In this document: positions 5,009 to 8,242 of the stretch, one piece after another
Position numbering within the stretch: position 1 is the stretch's first letter
Layout: every line of letters starts with the position of its first letter
From: Anaerolineales bacterium UBA4826
GTDB lineage: Bacteria; Chloroflexota; Anaerolineae; UBA4142
NCBI GenBank assembly: GCA_002400365.1
Contig: DHFK01000088.1
Span: 30,785 to 39,026 of the forward strand
Reading direction: 5' to 3'
DNA length: 8,242 nt
Made by a program: the position numbers and the translations under genes
The notes under the pieces: model-generated
Told to the model about the DNA's origin: nothing
Databases searched by the model: none
Seen by the model: the letters and a program-made list of their open reading frames with translations, nothing else

Positions 5009-6130
5009 ATGAATACCTTTTCGATTGCCGGCTGCGCGCTCTTGCCCGATGGTTTCGCGGAGGCGACAATCGCGATCGCCGATGCGCGCATCGCCGCCGT
5101 GACGCGCGGCTTGGATCCGCGTGCGGATCTAAAAACCCCTGGGTGGATCGCGCCGGGCTTTATAGATTTGCAGGTCAATGGTGGTTTTGGTTTCGACGCT
5201 ACGACGGACGGCGCGGCGGTCGCGGAGATAGCCGCGCGTTTGCCGGCGACCGGCGTCACCGCGTTTCTGCCGACGCTCATTTCCTCGCCGCTCGACGCGT
5301 ATCCGCCCCTGTTACGCGCGGTCGCGGCTGCGGCGCAACCAGCGCGCGGCGCGCAGATTCTCGGCGTGCATCTCGAAGGACCTTACCTCAACCCGCAGCG
5401 CGCCGGCGCGCATAACCCAAACTATCTGCGCGCGCCCGACGCGCGCGAGTTGGAAGTTTGGGCTGGGTCGCCGCTCGTTCGCTTGGCGACGCTCGCGCCG
5501 GAATTGCCGGGCGCGGGAGATCTGATCCGCCAACTCCGCGCGCGTGGCGTCGTCGTCAGCGCGGGTCATTCTGCCGCGAACTGGGCGCAAGCCGTCGCGG
5601 GGTTCCAAGCCGGCATCGCCTGGGGTACCCATCTGTTCAACGCGATGTCGCCGCTGGCGCACCGCGCGCCGGGTCTGGTCGGCGCGCTATTGTCGTCCGA
5701 CGTGCCGTGCGGGTTGATCGCAGACGGCGTTCACGTTCATCCCGCCGCCGTGAAGATCGCGTGGCGCGCCAAGGGCGCACGCGGCTTGACGTTGGTTACG
5801 GACGCGACGGCAGCCATGGGCATGGGCGCGGGGCGGTACAGACTCGGCGATCGCGACGTGATTCTGGATGGAACCTCCACGCGCCTCGCCGATGGCACAC
5901 TGGCGGGCAGCGTACTGCAGATGGACGCGGCGATCCGCAATGGCATGACCTTCACCGGGTGTTCGCTTGCCGAGGCAATCACGATGGCTAGTACCGTGCC
6001 CGCGCGCGTGATCGGCTTGGAACACAAAGGCCGCATTGCGCCCGGCTACGACGCCGACTTGGTTGTGCTGGACGAAGCGCTGCGCGTTCAACTCACAATC
6101 GCGCGCGGCGAAATCATTTTCGAGAGATGA
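5009..6130 (+). CDS. nagA: N-acetylglucosamine-6-phosphate deacetylase
   Basis: A 373-residue cytoplasmic amidohydrolase converting GlcNAc-6-P to GlcN-6-P and acetate, close to the usual length of about 380. The opening barrel strand reads APGFIDLQVNGGFGFD, where NagA carries Q-x-N in place of the H-x-H of other amidohydrolases. Metal ligands are E123 (HLEGPYLNP), H187 (SAGHSAAN) and H208 (GTHLFNAM). IADGVHVHP (237-245) binds substrate, and D265 in VTDATAAMGMG is the catalytic aspartate. The C-terminal GRIAPGYDADLVVLD strand is standard. The ATG at 5009 follows the regulator's stop codon directly and has no good ribosome binding site of its own, so translation is probably coupled. In this operon it takes the GlcNAc-6-P made by MurQ, as well as any from imported GlcNAc. 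Confidence 0.95.
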   Translation: MNTFSIAGCALLPDGFAEATIAIADARIAAVTRGLDPRADLKTPGWIAPGFIDLQVNGGFGFDATTDGAAVAEIAARLPATGVTAFLPTLISSPLDAYPPLLRAVAAAAQPARGAQILGVHLEGPYLNPQRAGAHNPNYLRAPDARELEVWAGSPLVRLATLAPELPGAGDLIRQLRARGVVVSAGHSAANWAQAVAGFQAGIAWGTHLFNAMSPLAHRAPGLVGALLSSDVPCGLIADGVHVHPAAVKIAWRAKGARGLTLVTDATAAMGMGAGRYRLGDRDVILDGTSTRLADGTLAGSVLQMDAAIRNGMTFTGCSLAEAITMASTVPARVIGLEHKGRIAPGYDADLVVLDEALRVQLTIARGEIIFER

Positions 6131-6140
6131 TTTTCCTGGT

Positions 6141-6168
6141 GTCATTGCGAGCGGAGCGAAGCAATGAC
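6141..6168. repeat. Short dispersed palindromic repeat (GTCATTGCGAGCG type), copy 1
   Basis: The 28-bp element fills the middle of the 52-bp nagA-anmK gap. It consists of GTCATTGCGAGCG, GA, then GCGAAGCAATGAC, with outer 8-bp arms GTCATTGC/GCAATGAC that are exact reverse complements. Repeats of this type are common in intergenic DNA of many bacteria and often give spurious peptides such as SLLRSARND. A second copy in the opposite orientation lies inside the anmK 3' end. The anmK ribosome binding site (AAAGGA, 6174-6179) lies just beyond it. Confidence 0.85.
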
Positions 6169-6182
6169 AAGGGAAAGGACAA

Positions 6183-7391
6183 ATGAACGTCGTCGGTCTG
6201 ATGTCGGGCACGTCCGCCGATGGGATTGACGCCGCGGTCGTTTCGTTGGAGGGCGCGCCGCCGCGCTTGGACTGGCGACTCTTGGCTCACGTCACCGTGG
6301 CTCACCCACCCGAGTTGCGCGACCGAATCTTTGCGGCGTTCCGTCCCGAAACCGGCGCGGTAGATCGCCTGTGCCGCCTCAATTTCGATTTGGGCGCAGC
6401 GTTCGCGGACGCGGCGCGCGCGGCGATGGACGCAGCGCAACTCAAGCCCGAGGACGTCGCATTGATTGGCTCGCACGGGCAGACAGTGTGGCACGAACCG
6501 CCGACGCGCGGGACATCGGGGGCGACGCTGCAGATCGGTTCCGCCGCGGTGATTGCGGAGCGCACCGGCATCACGACGATCAGCAATTTTCGAGCGCGCG
6601 ATGTCGCCGCGGGCGGACACGGCGCGCCGTTGACCAGTTTCGTGGATGCGCTGCTCTTTCGGCATCCCACCCGCACGCGGGCGATCCAAAACATCGGCGG
6701 CATTGGGAACGTGACGTTTCTGCCGCCGCTCGGGTCGTCGCGCGATCCAATCGCTTTCGATACGGGTCCCGGCAATATGCTGATTGACTATTGCGCCGCG
6801 CGCGCGAGCGCCGGCGCGCAGTCCTTCGACCGCGATGGAAAACTGGCGGCGCGCGGACAAGCACAGCCGGCATGGCTCGCCGAACTGATGGCGCACGATT
6901 ATTTTCGCGCGCCGCCACCCAAGACGACCGGGCGCGAACTCTTTGGCGCGCAGTTCGGCGCGCAAGTATGGCAGCGCGGGCAAGCGTTGCATCTGAGCGA
7001 CGCGGACATCCTGGCAACGGTTACCGCGTTCACCGCCGAATCCATCGCGCAGGCGTACCGCGATTTTGCGCCGATACGGCTGGACGAAGTTTATCTTGCC
7101 GGCGGTGGCGTACGCAATCCGACGCTGGTCGAAATGATTCGCGCGCGCATCGCGCCGGTGAAAGCATATTCGCACGACGAACTGGGTGTGTCGGCAAGTG
7201 CGAAAGAAGCGGTCACGTTTGCAGTGTTGGCGTATGAGACGTATCACGGTCGCGCCGGCAATTTGCCCAGTTGCACCGGCGCGGCGCATCGCGTCGTGCT
7301 GGGCGACCTTACGCCGGGCAAAAACCAATTGTCATTGCTTCGCGCCTTCGGCGCTCGCAATGACAAGGCGGACGAGGAAGAATGCGGCTGA
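6183..7391 (+). CDS. anmK: Anhydro-N-acetylmuramic acid kinase with repeat-derived C-terminal tail
   Basis: A 402-residue cytoplasmic sugar kinase of the hexokinase/hsp70-like fold. It opens the 1,6-anhydro ring of anhydro-MurNAc and phosphorylates it to MurNAc-6-P using ATP. Family motifs in order: GLMSGTSADGIDAA (5-18), GSHGQTVWH, ISNFRARDVAAGGHGAPL, QNIGGIGNVTF, FDTGPGNMLID, PPKTTGRELFG, VYLAGGGVRNP, and LGVSASAKEAVTFAVLAYE with SCTGA. The ATG at 6183 is well placed after AAAGGA. AnmK normally ends soon after the VVLGDLTPG stretch. Here about 22 residues follow, and SLLRAFGARND among them is encoded by a dispersed palindromic repeat (7331-7364), so the tail is probably not functional enzyme. 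The stop overlaps murQ by 10 nt. With MurQ it feeds recycled cell-wall muramic acid to NagA. Confidence 0.95.
   Translation: MNVVGLMSGTSADGIDAAVVSLEGAPPRLDWRLLAHVTVAHPPELRDRIFAAFRPETGAVDRLCRLNFDLGAAFADAARAAMDAAQLKPEDVALIGSHGQTVWHEPPTRGTSGATLQIGSAAVIAERTGITTISNFRARDVAAGGHGAPLTSFVDALLFRHPTRTRAIQNIGGIGNVTFLPPLGSSRDPIAFDTGPGNMLIDYCAARASAGAQSFDRDGKLAARGQAQPAWLAELMAHDYFRAPPPKTTGRELFGAQFGAQVWQRGQALHLSDADILATVTAFTAESIAQAYRDFAPIRLDEVYLAGGGVRNPTLVEMIRARIAPVKAYSHDELGVSASAKEAVTFAVLAYETYHGRAGNLPSCTGAAHRVVLGDLTPGKNQLSLLRAFGARNDKADEEECG
7331..7364. repeat. Short dispersed palindromic repeat (GTCATTGCGAGCG type), copy 2, inside anmK
   Basis: The 34-bp element is inverted relative to copy 1 at 6141-6168. Its reverse complement has the same 13-bp ends (GTCATTGCGAGCG and GCGAAGCAATGAC) around an 8-nt centre in place of 2 nt. 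It is read in frame in anmK as (L)SLLRAFGARND. The anmK stop and the murQ start both lie within 30 bp after it, so the element sits at the anmK-murQ junction. Confidence 0.85.
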
Positions 7392-8242
7392 CGGAAGCGG
7401 TGAATCCGCGCACGCGCGAGATTGACCAGGTGACGACGCTCGAAATGGTGCGGCTCATGTCGGACGAAGACGCGCGCGTTGCGCCGGCGGTTGCGGCGGA
7501 GCAGGCAAATATCGCGCGCGCGATTGACGCGATCGCCGAACGCTTTCGCCGCGGCGGACGCTTGATCTACCTTGGCGCGGGAACTTCCGGGCGCTTGGGC
7601 GCGCTGGACGCCGCCGAAATTCCGCCGACGTTCGGCGTGCCGCCCGAGCGCGTGGTCGCGCTCATCGCGGGCGGTGAGCGCGCGATCATGCAGTCCATCG
7701 AAGGCGCGGAAGACGATGCCGCCGCCGGCGCGCGCGCTCTCGCCGCGTTGCATGTCGCCGCACGGGATGCCGTGATCGGTATTGCGGCAAGCGCGGCGAC
7801 GCCGTACGTGATCGGCGGAATGACCGAGGCAAAACGGCGCGGCGCGTTCGTCGCCGGTCTCACGTGCAATCGCCCTTCGCCGATGGAAGACCTCGCCGAT
7901 CTCACGATTGCGCCGCTCGTCGGTCCCGAAGTGATCGCCGGGTCCACGCGGCTGAAAGCCGGCAGCGCGCAAAAGATGGTGCTGAACATGCTCAGCACCG
8001 GCGTGATGATTCGGCTCGGCAAAACGTTCGGCAATCTGATGGTGGATGTCCAGCCGACGAACGCGAAATTGCGCGAGCGCGCGCGGCGCATTATCGAAAT
8101 GGCGTGCGCGCTTTCGACGGCGGACGCGGACGCGTTGCTGGCGCGCTGCAACGGCGAAGTAAAAACGGCGATCGTCGTCGCGCTCGCGCGCGTGTCACCC
8201 GAGTCGGCGCGGCGGCGCTTGCAGCAGGCGGATGGTTTTGTG
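7382..8242 (+). CDS. murQ: N-acetylmuramic acid 6-phosphate etherase, 3' end cut off by the window
   Basis: 287 codons are present and the family is about 300 residues long, so only a short C-terminal piece is missing. The enzyme cleaves the D-lactyl ether of MurNAc-6-P to give GlcNAc-6-P and D-lactate. The N-terminus NPRTREIDQVTTLEMVRLM is typical. The SIS sugar-phosphate domain shows LIYLGAGTSGRLGALDAAE (61-79), LIAGGERAIMQSIEGAEDD (94-112), and GSTRLKAGSAQKMVLNMLS followed by GNLMVDV. E79 and E110 align with catalytic E83 and E114 of the E. coli enzyme. The usual GIAASGRTPYV segment reads GIAASAATPYV here. The ATG at 7382-7384 has GAGGA 5 nt upstream and overlaps the end of anmK by 10 nt in another frame, so translation is probably coupled. 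It links AnmK to NagA in the recycling route. Confidence 0.95.
   Translation, partial: MRLTEAVNPRTREIDQVTTLEMVRLMSDEDARVAPAVAAEQANIARAIDAIAERFRRGGRLIYLGAGTSGRLGALDAAEIPPTFGVPPERVVALIAGGERAIMQSIEGAEDDAAAGARALAALHVAARDAVIGIAASAATPYVIGGMTEAKRRGAFVAGLTCNRPSPMEDLADLTIAPLVGPEVIAGSTRLKAGSAQKMVLNMLSTGVMIRLGKTFGNLMVDVQPTNAKLRERARRIIEMACALSTADADALLARCNGEVKTAIVVALARVSPESARRRLQQADGFV

Noticed and set aside
6114..7328. 404-codon open frame on the minus strand opposite anmK
   Set aside because: It is Arg/His/Ala-rich with no recognisable domain and lies fully antisense to a clear anmK; it is a by-product of GC-rich codon use.

Overview
The window is GC-rich, gene-dense bacterial chromosome with no rRNA, tRNA, CRISPR array, insertion sequence or phage gene that I can recognise. 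The style suggests an uncultured Chloroflexota (Anaerolineae-like) genome. The reasons are abundant GCGCG-rich codons, an ABC exporter made of one ATPase and two DUF990-type permeases, a DUF4442/ECF-sigma/alkyltransferase cluster, and short palindromic repeats scattered between and inside gene ends. This assignment is inference; no marker gene is present.

The left half (1-4098) is on the minus strand. Read in the direction of transcription, it holds an ABC exporter ATPase (3070-4098), two six-helix permeases (2221-3009 and 1372-2157), a DUF4442 hotdog-fold protein (735-1232), an ECF sigma factor (208-747) and the first 73 codons of a probable O6-alkylguanine-DNA alkyltransferase with an extra N-terminal segment (1-220). 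The last three genes overlap end to start, so they are probably translated together.

The right half (4159-8242) is on the plus strand and forms one amino-sugar and peptidoglycan-recycling operon: a GntR/HutC regulator of the NagR/DasR type (4256-5008), nagA (5009-6130), anmK (6183-7391) and murQ (7382 to the end, cut off a few residues short). AnmK turns anhydro-MurNAc into MurNAc-6-P, MurQ removes lactate to give GlcNAc-6-P, and NagA deacetylates that to GlcN-6-P. GlcNAc-6-P and GlcN-6-P are the known effectors of this regulator family. A perfect consensus promoter (TTGACA, 17 bp, TATAAT) drives the operon, and a near-perfect DasR/NagR operator (dre site) sits on the predicted transcription start.

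The divergent intergenic region 4099-4255 carries both promoters. No gene-free stretch exceeds about 160 bases. The most unusual structure is a set of palindromic repeats of at least three sequence types. One perfect 16-bp inverted repeat forms the C-terminal tail of the hotdog protein and lies over the only Shine-Dalgarno-like sequence of the sigma gene. Another type occurs twice, before anmK and inside the anmK 3' end, where it supplies the last residues of the protein. Two further palindromes lie in spacers within and after the ABC operon. I found no clear case of a wholly new system; the repeat-derived tails and the sigma/alkyltransferase coupling are the points most worth a second look.
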